From Lachnoclostridium sp. UBA6475 (GTDB lineage Bacteria > Bacillota > Clostridia > Lachnospirales > Lachnospiraceae): 5,752 nucleotides of DNA. Shown piece by piece: positions 1 through 5,752 of this stretch (position 1 is the first letter of the stretch; every line of letters starts with the position of its first letter). The notes below the pieces were generated by a model, which saw only the letters and a list, made by a program, of their open reading frames with translations, was not told where the DNA came from and did no database searches. The DNA is taken from positions 1 through 5,752 of the forward strand of contig DJNB01000082.1 of the NCBI GenBank assembly GCA_002435545.1. Reading direction: 5' to 3'. Both the position numbers and the translations under genes were made by a program.

Positions 1-278
1 GACTGTGCCAGGAAAATGCGGTCATCCAGAGATAATCCTGCAAATCCTGCATCTTGATTCGTAAAGACATTCATTCCCATCGCGATTGAGTAGAGCAGAC
101 TGTTTGTCGCCTTATCTTCTACCGTCTCAAATGCTGCCTCCGAAAATCCGGTCTCTTTGGCCGCACGGGAAATGATTTCATTGTCGTAAAACGGAACTCC
201 TAACTGTTCTGCCAGCTTTCTTCCGATCTCACGTCCGCCGCTTCCGTATTGTCTGTTTATTGTAATAATCGTTTTCAT
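1..278 (-). CDS. Cytidylate kinase-like family protein, N-terminal part (cut by window edge)
   Basis: This is the first 92 codons of a gene that continues beyond the left edge. It starts at the ATG at 278-276, with a Shine-Dalgarno-like AAAGGCAGG at 296-288. The protein opens with MKTIITINRQYGSGGREIG, the nucleotide-binding beta-strand and loop of the cytidylate kinase-like family (AAA_26 type) that is frequent in Clostridia. This is followed by a helix (about 20-27), then PFYDNEII and a helical region. True CMP kinases phosphorylate CMP/dCMP and carry G-S-G-K in the loop. Here the loop reads G12-S13-G14-G15-R16, so the usual Walker A lysine is absent. From what I know of this family that is typical, and its substrate is not established. 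It should be cytosolic. The gene is divergent from ridA. Family assignment is fairly sure; CMP kinase activity is not. Confidence 0.85.
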   Translation of the reverse strand, partial: MKTIITINRQYGSGGREIGRKLAEQLGVPFYDNEIISRAAKETGFSEAAFETVEDKATNSLLYSIAMGMNVFTNQDAGFAGLSLDDRIFLAQ

Positions 279-328
279 AATACTCAACCTGCCTTTCTTA
301 TCATCGCATATCGCGTTTTCTTATCTAT

Positions 329-357
329 ATTATACAAAATTTTTTGCAAAATTTCCA
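329..357 (-). promoter_or_regulatory. Possible promoter of the cytidylate kinase-like gene
   Basis: On the minus strand a perfect TATAAT lies at 334-329. Seventeen bases upstream is a weak -35, TGGAAA, at 357-352. This would give a leader of about 45 bases before the ATG at 278. The -10 is convincing and the -35 is poor, so the site may depend on an activator or the match may be chance in AT-rich DNA. Confidence 0.45.
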
Positions 358-389
358 GTTCTTTTGTGAAAAAAGACACTCCGGCCGTA

Positions 390-432
390 TTGACAACGCG
401 GTTGACAAACGGTATTATAATATACGTATAAT
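390..432 (+). promoter_or_regulatory. Tandem promoter elements upstream of ridA
   Basis: Two perfect TTGACA hexamers occur at 390-395 and 402-407, each extended to TTGACAA. Downstream are TATTAT at 413-418 (17 bases from the first -35), TATAAT at 416-421 and TATAAT at 427-432 (19 bases from the second -35). The best-spaced pair is 390-395 with 413-418; the second pair is a possible alternative start 14 bases downstream. The ridA ribosome site AAAGG (446-450) and ATG (460) follow closely, so the leader is short, about 20-35 bases. Confidence 0.7.
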
Positions 433-459
433 AATAAGAAAGGATAAAGGTGAACCCTT

Positions 460-837
460 ATGAAAAAAATCATTTCAACCCCTAAAGCACCAGCGGCTAT
501 CGGCCCTTATTCACAGGCCATTGAAGTAAATGGTCTGTTATTTACTTCCGGTGTGATCCCGATTGTTCCATCCACCGGTGAATTGGCAGAGGGAGGGATC
601 GAAGCACAGGCAGATCAGGCAATTGGAAATCTTGCCGCTTTGATCGAAGCTGCCGGAGCAAAGATTGAAAATACAATTAAAACAACCGTTTTCATTAAAA
701 ATATGGACGATTTCGCTAAAGTAAACGAAATTTATGCCAAATATTTTACGACGGATTTTCCTGCACGTTCCTGTGTAGAAGTAGCTCGTCTTCCAAAAGA
801 TGTGCTTATTGAAATTGAAGCCATCGTTGAAAAATAA
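460..837 (+). CDS. ridA: RidA family 2-iminobutanoate/2-iminopropanoate deaminase
   Basis: RidA hydrolyses the reactive enamine/imine intermediates made by PLP enzymes such as threonine dehydratase, releasing 2-keto acid and ammonia and protecting other PLP enzymes. It is a cytosolic homotrimer. The 125-residue length is usual for the family. Visible hallmarks are A-IGPYSQA (13-20, with Tyr17), TSG-IP (29-34), KTTVFIKNMDDF (74-85), Asn89, and the signature PARSCVEVARLPKDV (101-115). Arg103 in that signature should hold the substrate carboxylate, and Glu118 in the final IEIE strand should activate water. These match the archetypal RidA subfamily rather than the inactive Rid subfamilies. One small difference is Val32 where SGQIP is more usual. 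The ATG at 460 is preceded by AAAGG at 446-450, and the stop is TAA at 835-837. The gene appears monocistronic, and I see no good terminator behind it. Confidence 0.95.
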   Translation: MKKIISTPKAPAAIGPYSQAIEVNGLLFTSGVIPIVPSTGELAEGGIEAQADQAIGNLAALIEAAGAKIENTIKTTVFIKNMDDFAKVNEIYAKYFTTDFPARSCVEVARLPKDVLIEIEAIVEK

Positions 838-998
838 ACCACTTTATACCACACTCCATGCGCTGAATTCGTTTTAAACGGAATTAACTACATATAAGTA
901 TAACATATCTTTTTCTAATTGCCTAATAGATATTTGTTTATCTCCACTATAATCAAATATTTATAACCAAATTGGCAGGATTTCTCTTTGGCTATTGC
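838..998. other. AT-rich intergenic stretch with no gene
   Basis: No credible ORF or RNA gene lies here. It contains two weak inverted repeats: AATTC-GTTT against AAAC-GGAATT around 866-885, with one bulge and no following T-run, and ATATTTG/CAAATAT at 930-936 and 954-960, with a 17-base loop. Neither looks like a functional terminator. Read-through from ridA into the downstream hydrolase gene therefore cannot be excluded, although that gene has its own strong promoter. Confidence 0.5.
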
Positions 999-1027
999 TT
1001 GACAAGAAAGGGGAATCTTGGTATACT
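999..1027 (+). promoter_or_regulatory. Strong extended -10 promoter of the NlpC/P60 hydrolase gene
   Basis: There is a perfect -35 TTGACA at 999-1004, a spacer of exactly 17 bases, and TATACT at 1022-1027 preceded by the extended element TGG (1019-1021). Transcription should begin near 1034, giving a leader of about 88 bases before the ATG at 1122. This is the best vegetative sigma-A type promoter in the window. Confidence 0.88.
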
Positions 1028-1036
1028 GTGTATGTA

Positions 1037-1053
1037 CGTAATATTTTTGTAAT
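1037..1053 (+). promoter_or_regulatory. Candidate WalR-like direct repeat at the start of the hydrolase transcript
   Basis: CGTAAT (1037-1042), five bases, then TGTAAT (1048-1053) matches the known WalR/YycF box pattern TGTWAH-N5-TGTWAH with one mismatch. A further TGTAAT lies at 1069-1074, 21 bases (two helical turns) after the second copy. WalR controls wall hydrolase genes in Firmicutes, which suits the gene downstream. The position just after the start point would suggest repression. The region is AT-rich, so chance is a real alternative. Confidence 0.25.
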
Positions 1054-1121
1054 ATTTTCTTAAAGATTTGTAATTTTTTACCTTTACGTTAAATTTAGAA
1101 AAACGAGAATGGAGGATTCGC

Positions 1122-2561
1122 ATGCATAACAAAAGAATATGGACTGTATTCTTATGTACCGGTGCTTTGATCACTGCAGGCATCGGCGGAAATTATCTTC
1201 CCGCCCTGTCCACTACTATGTGCAGTGAGACGGAACTTGCCGGCATGTCTTACACTTTAGAGCAATATGTGGACAGCCAGTCCGCAGGCGCTGCTTCCAA
1301 TCCGGAGGCAATTGTTGCCTTTGCCGATGAGCCGGCAGCCACAGACGCTGCTGCCCCTGAAACCGATCCGAATGCCGCTTCCGGCGCCGCGATCGATCCG
1401 GCTGCACCAACACCGGAACCGGCAGCTGAGCCAACCGCGACACCAAAGCCGAAATCCGAATATGAAAATATCGGTATTTCCGTCGCAGCAGATTATGTAA
1501 ATGTTCGAAAAAAACCAAATACAGACAGCAAAGTCGTCGGAAAACTTTACCGTGGCAGTGCTGCAAGAATTGTTAAAAGAGTCGGCGACTGGGTTAAGAT
1601 CAAATCCGGTCAGGTAGAGGGCTATATTATGGCTGACTACCTTGCTATCGGATACAGCGCCGAAAAAATGGTAGACAAATTCGGAACAAAGATCGCAACC
1701 GTTAACACCGAGACCTTGAAAGTCCGCGAAGCCAAAAACACGGACTGTGCCGTACTTACCCTTGTCTCCGGCGAAGAGAGTTTTGAAGTCATCCGCGAAG
1801 ACAAAGAATGGGTTAAGATTATGGTCGATGGTGACACCAAAGGATTTGTCTCCAAAGAATATGTTGATATTACCGTAAAATTCAAAAAAGCGGTTTCCAT
1901 TGAAGAGGAACGTGAGGCTGCCCGCAAAAAAGCAGCCGCCGAAGCTGCCGCCGCACGCGCGGAGCAGGAAGCGCAGCAGCGTCAACAGCAGCAGGCTTCC
2001 AGTAATTCCGGTTCTTCCAGCAGTTCCAGTTCTTCGGGAAGTTCCGGAAAATCAAGCGGTTCCGGTTCTTCGCACAAGAGCAGCAGTGGAAGTTCTTCAA
2101 GTTCGCATAAGAGCAGTAGTGGAAGTTCCGGAAAATCAAGCAGTTCCAGTTCTTCCAGCGGAGGAAACAGTTCCAATGGCAGCGGAGATGTCATCGGAAG
2201 CGGAGATGGTTCTGCAATTGCTTCCTACGCATTGCAGTTTGTCGGCAATCCATATGTGTATGGAGGAACCAGCCTGACAAACGGTACGGACTGTTCCGGA
2301 TTTACGATGTCGGTATTCCGCAAATTTGGTATCAGTCTTCCTCGTACATCCGGTTCCCAGTCGGGTGTCGGAAGAAAGATCAGTGTATCCGAAGCAAGAG
2401 CCGGTGACTTGATCTTCTACGCAAGAAATGGTCATGTAAATCACGTAGCCCTCTGCATCGGCGGTGGTCGTGTCGTTCACGCAAGTAACCCTAGCGTCGG
2501 TATCACGACAAGTAACATTGGTTATCGTACCCCGTATTGTGCAAGAAGGGTGATCGGGTAA
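1122..2561 (+). CDS. Secreted SH3b-SH3b-NlpC/P60 peptidoglycan endopeptidase
   Basis: Predicted cell-wall hydrolase of 479 residues that cleaves peptide stems of peptidoglycan outside the cell. Order of parts: basic start and hydrophobic export segment (about 5-25); an Ala/Pro/Thr/Glu-rich spacer (about 55-112); SH3b domain 1 (about 117-175, with YVNVRKKPNTDSKVVG and GYIMADYL); SH3b domain 2 (about 188-250, with LKVREAKNTDCAVL and GFVSKEYVDI); a charged Ala/Glu/Gln/Arg helix (about 260-291); a Ser/Gly linker with scattered His-Lys pairs (about 292-362); and NlpC/P60 (about 364-479). The catalytic set is present: Cys391 in TDCSGF, His441 in VNHVALCIG and His453 in VVHAS. SH3b domains usually bind wall peptides. 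GGAGG at 1111-1115, six bases before the ATG, fixes the start. The export segment has no clean AxA cleavage site, so the protein could stay membrane-anchored. It has its own promoter and terminator, so it is probably a single-gene unit. The family is sure; the exact bond cut (likely D-Glu-diamino acid) is inferred. Confidence 0.94.
   Translation: MHNKRIWTVFLCTGALITAGIGGNYLPALSTTMCSETELAGMSYTLEQYVDSQSAGAASNPEAIVAFADEPAATDAAAPETDPNAASGAAIDPAAPTPEPAAEPTATPKPKSEYENIGISVAADYVNVRKKPNTDSKVVGKLYRGSAARIVKRVGDWVKIKSGQVEGYIMADYLAIGYSAEKMVDKFGTKIATVNTETLKVREAKNTDCAVLTLVSGEESFEVIREDKEWVKIMVDGDTKGFVSKEYVDITVKFKKAVSIEEEREAARKKAAAEAAAARAEQEAQQRQQQQASSNSGSSSSSSSSGSSGKSSGSGSSHKSSSGSSSSSHKSSSGSSGKSSSSSSSSGGNSSNGSGDVIGSGDGSAIASYALQFVGNPYVYGGTSLTNGTDCSGFTMSVFRKFGISLPRTSGSQSGVGRKISVSEARAGDLIFYARNGHVNHVALCIGGGRVVHASNPSVGITTSNIGYRTPYCARRVIG
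2037..2141 (+). repeat. Internal DNA repeats encoding the Ser/Gly/Lys/His linker
   Basis: An identical 21-bp stretch beginning GGAAGTTCCGGAAAA occurs at 2037-2057 and 2121-2141, 84 bases apart. Between them a 26-bp unit encoding S-HKSSSGSS occurs at 2070-2095 and 2103-2128, differing at two third-codon positions. All offsets (84, 33) are multiples of three, so copy-number changes would keep the frame. This suggests the linker grew by in-frame duplication and could vary in length between strains. Confidence 0.8.
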
Positions 2562-2579
2562 TACATTGAGTTTTTAATA

Positions 2580-2638
2580 GGGCGCAGGCATTAGCAAATG
2601 AAAATTGTTAATGTCTGCGCCCTGTTTTTTTGTTTTTT
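2580..2638 (+). terminator. Intrinsic terminator of the hydrolase gene
   Basis: The arms are 2580-2597 and 2605-2622, forming an 18-bp stem with two G-T wobbles and a seven-base loop. The base of the stem is GGGCGCAG/CTGCGCCC. A T-rich run follows at 2625-2638. It begins 18 bases after the hydrolase stop. Read on the minus strand the stem is followed by TATTAAAAACTC with no T-run, so it should act mainly on the plus strand, though the hairpin also lies just past the end of the convergent operon. Confidence 0.93.
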
Positions 2639-2650
2639 ATTCAATACAAA

Positions 2651-4714
2651 TTACTCTGTCAGTGACACCATAAAACGCATATCTGTCAATTTTATCGTAT
2701 CATTCTTCCTCATCTCTCCCTTCGAATAGACATCATAATAAGTAAGCGGATTATGCCCGATGGCTATGCCTTGTTTTTGATTTTTTTTGCATATAAGACG
2801 AATCCAATATGTTTGGTTCGCCCCATCTACCCGAACAGTCGGAATTTGAAAAATCATTCTGCGATCCACAATTTTTTGCTTTGTCGGAAAACTCTGCCTG
2901 CAAATCACCTGCCCTTTTTCATCTGTAAGTTCAAACTCATAACTTCCTTTTTCAACCAAATTACTTTTCTTTATAGTAACTTGAATTTCATTGAAATCCC
3001 GGTCTGTCACAAAACTTTGTATAATCGTTTCTCCTTTCGCTGCCAGTTTTTCATAATCCATGGAATGGGCTTCAATTCGAATATTCGTTCTTCTGTTTGC
3101 CTTTTTTTCGTTTTTAAGCTGATAACAATCCACCACGCCAAGCACAATTAATAATGCCGATAGAGCAATCACTATTGTACCCATTGCTATTTGAGCATTT
3201 TTAGCAACTTTTTCACTCATTTTTTTCTTTACAATTCTGCCATATTGGACTGTACTCATTAATCCATAGCAATCCAGCAGCAATAATAACGGCATGAAAC
3301 AAATACTATATTTTTTATTCGTTTCCCAGAGCATTAAAAATAATATTGCCCCCAAGATTGTAAGTGCGTACACGAAGCGTTCTTTTTTCCGCCTTCTAAG
3401 AAGTAAAAAAATACATTCGATAAATGCCATCAATATAGTGACACCACGAATCACCTGACACCAGATCATAAGAATTGATTTTTTATCTCCACATATGTAT
3501 TGATAAAAATCCGGTACATCTTCGCCACAAACATTATACATTTGAAAATCATCCGTACCAATTCCCCAGACAATCGCCGTTTTCTTCATGAGAAGTTTTG
3601 CGTAACCACCCACACCCATCTTCTTCACCCTTTTTTGGATCTTGCTCCACTCACCTGTCATTTTTTCTGTTTTGGTTGAAAACGAATTACTGTATTTTAT
3701 ATCCGGTAAATTCACAAATCCATTTTGTTTTTCATTGACTCCCATCATAACCCAGTGAGTAAAAGGAAACGCCCTGCTATTATCCGGTTCCACTAAATTT
3801 CCCTTCATACCAAAAGACGCCGTAACTGTCAAAACACAAAACACAGCAGCCAGCACTCCAATAGAAAGAATGCGTATTTTCCATTTTTTTACAAACATGG
3901 TAATACTGATAACAAGTGCAATCATAGGAATTATCGTAGTTGGTCGAATAAGAAATCCAATCGTTCCGAACAAAGCGCCAAGAGTTATATTGAAAATACT
4001 TTGCTTCTCTTCTCTCAAACCTTTCACTCCAAAATACAGCAGCCCCATAATAAACGGCATGCTAAAGGTATTTGTATAGATATACAGAATCCACACATAT
4101 GTAGTTGGACACAAGGCACACAAAAGCAGCAGAATTACTTTTGCTCTTTCATTTTTTACCAGCTTAATCGTAAATACCCCCGCCAAATCAATCATTACGG
4201 TGTTGATAACGAAAAGCACTTCGGTGTAACATTTTATCCCTATTCCATTTAGAAATTTGAAAAGATAAAACAACAATATCGTAAAAAAATTATTATTCGA
4301 ATATCTTGCAAAATACCCATACGAATTATCGATTTTTCCACCTTGATCACTCAGCATTCCAATCGCCTCATTGATACATTTAATGGAATCCGTCTGTCCT
4401 TTAAATCCACCCCTGATCGCTGCGATAATTGCCAGACACTGGATAAGGACGATCAGCGCAAGGATTGCATATTTTAATATGTGAAGTGCTTTTGGGGACA
4501 TCTTATACATAATATATTTTGATATTTTGTATAGAAAAAACAAACAAATCATTATAGCAGGCACCAGAATAACAAAGGCACTCCTATTTTTTGGCAAGAC
4601 CTGGTTCTGTCCGGTAATATAAATGCATGACTCTGCAAAAATAGCCAAAAGCAGCAAACTAACTAATACTAAAAAAAAACGATATGGTTTTCTCATCTCT
4701 TCTCTTCTTTCCAC
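2651..4714 (-). CDS. Polytopic GT-C-type membrane glycosyltransferase with C-terminal extracytoplasmic beta domain
   Basis: Integral membrane protein of 687 residues. I count roughly 12-13 hydrophobic segments, from about 11-33 through 505-530. The first large outer loop carries the acidic Asp109 in KGQTDSI, followed by YFARYSNNNFF (134-144). Both fit GT-C enzymes (family 39/PMT-like), which use an acidic residue in that loop and a polyprenyl-phosphate sugar donor. A long outer loop (about 302-412) includes THWVMMGVN and WGIGTDDF. The tail (about 535-687) is hydrophilic and strand-rich, starting TIIQSFVTDRDFNEIQV, and resembles the beta-sandwich appended to other Firmicute surface glycosyltransferases. 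The probable role is adding a sugar to a wall polymer or surface glycan; donor and acceptor are unknown. I chose the GTG at 4714 because AAGGAAGG (4729-4722) stands seven bases before it; the ATG at 4696 has a poorer site. It follows the beta-helix gene after 15 bases, so it is in the same operon. No strong minus-strand terminator is seen behind it. A flippase- or polymerase-like role is the main alternative. Confidence 0.75.
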   Translation of the reverse strand: MERREEMRKPYRFFLVLVSLLLLAIFAESCIYITGQNQVLPKNRSAFVILVPAIMICLFFLYKISKYIMYKMSPKALHILKYAILALIVLIQCLAIIAAIRGGFKGQTDSIKCINEAIGMLSDQGGKIDNSYGYFARYSNNNFFTILLFYLFKFLNGIGIKCYTEVLFVINTVMIDLAGVFTIKLVKNERAKVILLLLCALCPTTYVWILYIYTNTFSMPFIMGLLYFGVKGLREEKQSIFNITLGALFGTIGFLIRPTTIIPMIALVISITMFVKKWKIRILSIGVLAAVFCVLTVTASFGMKGNLVEPDNSRAFPFTHWVMMGVNEKQNGFVNLPDIKYSNSFSTKTEKMTGEWSKIQKRVKKMGVGGYAKLLMKKTAIVWGIGTDDFQMYNVCGEDVPDFYQYICGDKKSILMIWCQVIRGVTILMAFIECIFLLLRRRKKERFVYALTILGAILFLMLWETNKKYSICFMPLLLLLDCYGLMSTVQYGRIVKKKMSEKVAKNAQIAMGTIVIALSALLIVLGVVDCYQLKNEKKANRRTNIRIEAHSMDYEKLAAKGETIIQSFVTDRDFNEIQVTIKKSNLVEKGSYEFELTDEKGQVICRQSFPTKQKIVDRRMIFQIPTVRVDGANQTYWIRLICKKNQKQGIAIGHNPLTYYDVYSKGEMRKNDTIKLTDMRFMVSLTE

Positions 4715-4721
4715 TTTATGA

Positions 4722-4729
4722 CCTTCCTT
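4722..4729 (-). promoter_or_regulatory. Ribosome binding site fixing the GTG start of the glycosyltransferase gene
   Basis: AAGGAAGG on the minus strand begins directly after the TAA stop of the upstream gene (4732-4730) and lies seven bases before the GTG at 4714-4712. The placement favours GTG over the in-frame ATG 18 bases later, and suggests translational coupling with the beta-helix gene. Confidence 0.75.
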
Positions 4730-5701
4730 TTACTTTACTTTATTTCCTGACTGCACCAGTGTATTCTTTTGCCCCAGCTTTAATATAAAAGAATCAAACG
4801 ATTTCTTCCCGCTTTTTTTGATGACATTTCTTTTTACCACCGCACCGGAATAATTGTAACAACAAATTGCATATTTTGTTATTTTTTCAAAGGTATTTCC
4901 ACAGATATAAAAATGCGTATATTTGTCTCTGGAACAACCATGGTTTGTCCCAAACGCATATTCAAAATTTGAAAAGATACAATTTTGAATGCGGACATTC
5001 GAAGTTTTGGTTCCATCTTCTTTTCCCATAAGGTCTGAAGATGCCACATTTTTTAGTGCCGACTCAATCTGAACCGCTTCCCCCATTTTCTGATTTCCCA
5101 AAAAACGGCAGTTCTTTATTGTTACATTTTTACTTGCACCAAATTCCATCATATGTGTAATATTTACAGATTTTGGGCGATAACAAAAGGTTGTGCCGTC
5201 AAAAGTGATATTTTTTACATGGGAAAATGTACACAAAGTCGTTACATCTCTCACCTCCGCCCCTGCATCAAATGTTCCTCCAATAATCTTAATATCATGT
5301 CCTCTCGTATAGCCGCCCTTTGTATAACCGCCACCCGGACTTGTCGATTTTCCCGCTTCGCCTCTCGGATATCCAACGATAATCATAGCTCCTGCGCCAC
5401 TTGTTTTCGTGCGCTTAAAGGTTACCCCCGTCAAAATCAACGTTGTATTGCTCGACAGATGCAGCCGCTCTGATCCCGCCAACCGGTATACCCCACGCGG
5501 AACACGAATTTCATACTTATCCTCCGAATTTTTCTGCGCTTCATCCAACGCATCCTGAATATCCCAAATTGTACATTTTCCGCCATCCGATGCCTCTACT
5601 GTCTGCTTGATTGTCTGAGCACCTGCATCTGACTTTGGCATTATCAAAAAACCAAGACAAACTCCTATTACGATACTTACTCTGCAAATCCATTTTTTCA
5701 T
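4730..5701 (-). CDS. Secreted right-handed parallel beta-helix (pectate-lyase-like) protein
   Basis: Predicted exported protein of 323 residues. The signal peptide has a basic start (MKKW), a hydrophobic core (about 8-21) and a likely cut after AGA at residue 28. The mature part opens with TIWDIQDALDEA and YEIRVPRGVYRL (63-74), then SSNTTLIL, the usual entry to pectate-lyase-type helices. Repeated coils follow: HDIKIIGGTFD (135-145), HVKNITFDGTTF (161-172), KNVTIKNCRF (191-200), SNVRIQNCIF (234-243), FYICGNTF (264-271) and AVVKRNVI (287-294). A Gly-rich loop (123-134) interrupts the early coils. The mature chain has nine cysteines, several at equivalent coil positions. Proteins of this fold bind, cleave or epimerise polysaccharides; no specific catalytic set is recognisable, so the activity is unknown. 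The ATG at 5701 is chosen because AAGAGGAG lies seven bases upstream; upstream in-frame starts (TTG 5734, ATG 5725) lack such a site. It is first in the operon with the membrane glycosyltransferase. Confidence 0.85.
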   Translation of the reverse strand: MKKWICRVSIVIGVCLGFLIMPKSDAGAQTIKQTVEASDGGKCTIWDIQDALDEAQKNSEDKYEIRVPRGVYRLAGSERLHLSSNTTLILTGVTFKRTKTSGAGAMIIVGYPRGEAGKSTSPGGGYTKGGYTRGHDIKIIGGTFDAGAEVRDVTTLCTFSHVKNITFDGTTFCYRPKSVNITHMMEFGASKNVTIKNCRFLGNQKMGEAVQIESALKNVASSDLMGKEDGTKTSNVRIQNCIFSNFEYAFGTNHGCSRDKYTHFYICGNTFEKITKYAICCYNYSGAVVKRNVIKKSGKKSFDSFILKLGQKNTLVQSGNKVK

Positions 5702-5708
5702 TTTACTG

Positions 5709-5716
5709 CTCCTCTT
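5709..5716 (-). promoter_or_regulatory. Ribosome binding site fixing the start of the beta-helix gene
   Basis: AAGAGGAG on the minus strand ends seven bases before the ATG at 5701-5699. This start gives a clean signal peptide, whereas a longer reading from 5734 would add 11 hydrophilic residues in front of it. Confidence 0.85.
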
Positions 5717-5730
5717 TTCAATCATTTCTA

Positions 5731-5750
5731 TCAAAAAGTGTACTTTTTGA
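5731..5750. repeat. 20-bp inverted repeat upstream of the beta-helix/glycosyltransferase operon
   Basis: The arms TCAAAAAGT (5731-5739) and ACTTTTTGA (5742-5750) are perfect 9-base complements separated by GT. The centre lies about 40 bases before the ATG at 5701. It has the size and symmetry of a dimeric repressor site. As RNA it could fold only into a weak AT-rich hairpin without a following T-run. The operon promoter itself is not clear and probably lies partly outside the window. Confidence 0.6.
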
Positions 5751-5752
5751 CA

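Noticed and set aside
249..431. 60-residue plus-strand ORF
   Set aside because: It overlaps the start of the kinase-like gene and the ridA promoter, lacks a good ribosome site and has no recognisable protein features.
866..885. Possible terminator behind ridA
   Set aside because: The stem is short with a bulge, the loop is only three bases, and no T-run follows.
930..960. Inverted repeat ATATTTG/CAAATAT with a 17-base loop
   Set aside because: Seven AT-rich bases per arm in AT-rich DNA are expected by chance, and nothing else marks it as a site.
1028..1121. Riboswitch or attenuator in the hydrolase leader
   Set aside because: The leader is only about 90 bases, AT-rich, and shows no stable hairpin or known aptamer motif.
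1257..1985. 242-residue minus-strand ORF antisense to the hydrolase gene
   Set aside because: It is an opposite-strand shadow of well-supported SH3b coding sequence; its Cys/Phe/Gly-rich composition is what such a shadow gives.
1982..2194. Leu/Glu/Pro-rich minus-strand ORF
   Set aside because: It is the antisense reading of the Ser/Gly linker repeats, and its low-complexity content follows from them.
5702..5734. Longer start for the beta-helix protein (TTG at 5734 or ATG at 5725)
   Set aside because: No Shine-Dalgarno is present there, and the extension would place charged residues in front of a clean signal peptide; ATG 5701 has AAGAGGAG at seven bases.

Overview
This 5.75 kb window looks chromosomal and comes from a low-to-mid GC Gram-positive anaerobe. 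The best guess is a gut Clostridia of the Lachnospiraceae type. The reasons are the AGGAGG-like ribosome sites, TTGACA/TATAAT promoters, a cytidylate kinase-like small protein of the sort common in that group, and an SH3-SH3-NlpC/P60 wall hydrolase. This is a judgement from sequence style, not a database match.

Layout. Positions 1-278 (minus) hold the first 92 codons of a cytidylate kinase-like P-loop protein that runs off the left edge. It is transcribed divergently from ridA (460-837, plus), a near-canonical enamine/imine deaminase. The 181-bp gap between them carries a doubled set of -35 and -10 hexamers for ridA and a weaker promoter for the kinase-like gene. An AT-rich gap of 284 bp follows and ends in a very strong extended -10 promoter. 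That promoter drives a secreted 479-residue peptidoglycan hydrolase (1122-2561, plus) with two SH3b domains, a charged helix, a long Ser/Gly linker and a C-terminal NlpC/P60 domain with Cys/His/His in place. A textbook intrinsic terminator closes it at 2580-2638.

The right half (2651-5701) is a two-gene operon on the minus strand, convergent with the hydrolase. The first gene (4730-5701) encodes a secreted right-handed beta-helix protein of the pectate-lyase-like kind. Fifteen bases after its stop comes a GTG-started gene (2651-4714) for a 687-residue polytopic membrane protein. Its layout is that of a GT-C (family 39/PMT-like) glycosyltransferase with a C-terminal extracytoplasmic beta-rich domain. 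A 20-bp nearly perfect dyad sits just upstream of the operon at the right edge.

How they fit together. The hydrolase, the GT-C protein and the beta-helix protein all act at or outside the membrane, so the middle and right parts form a cell-surface neighbourhood. The most interesting proposal is that the beta-helix protein and the membrane glycosyltransferase work on the same surface glycan, one adding a sugar and the other binding or modifying the polymer. This rests on operon context and fold only. RidA and the kinase-like protein are housekeeping-type genes with no visible link to the rest. No RNA genes, mobile elements or CRISPR arrays are visible.
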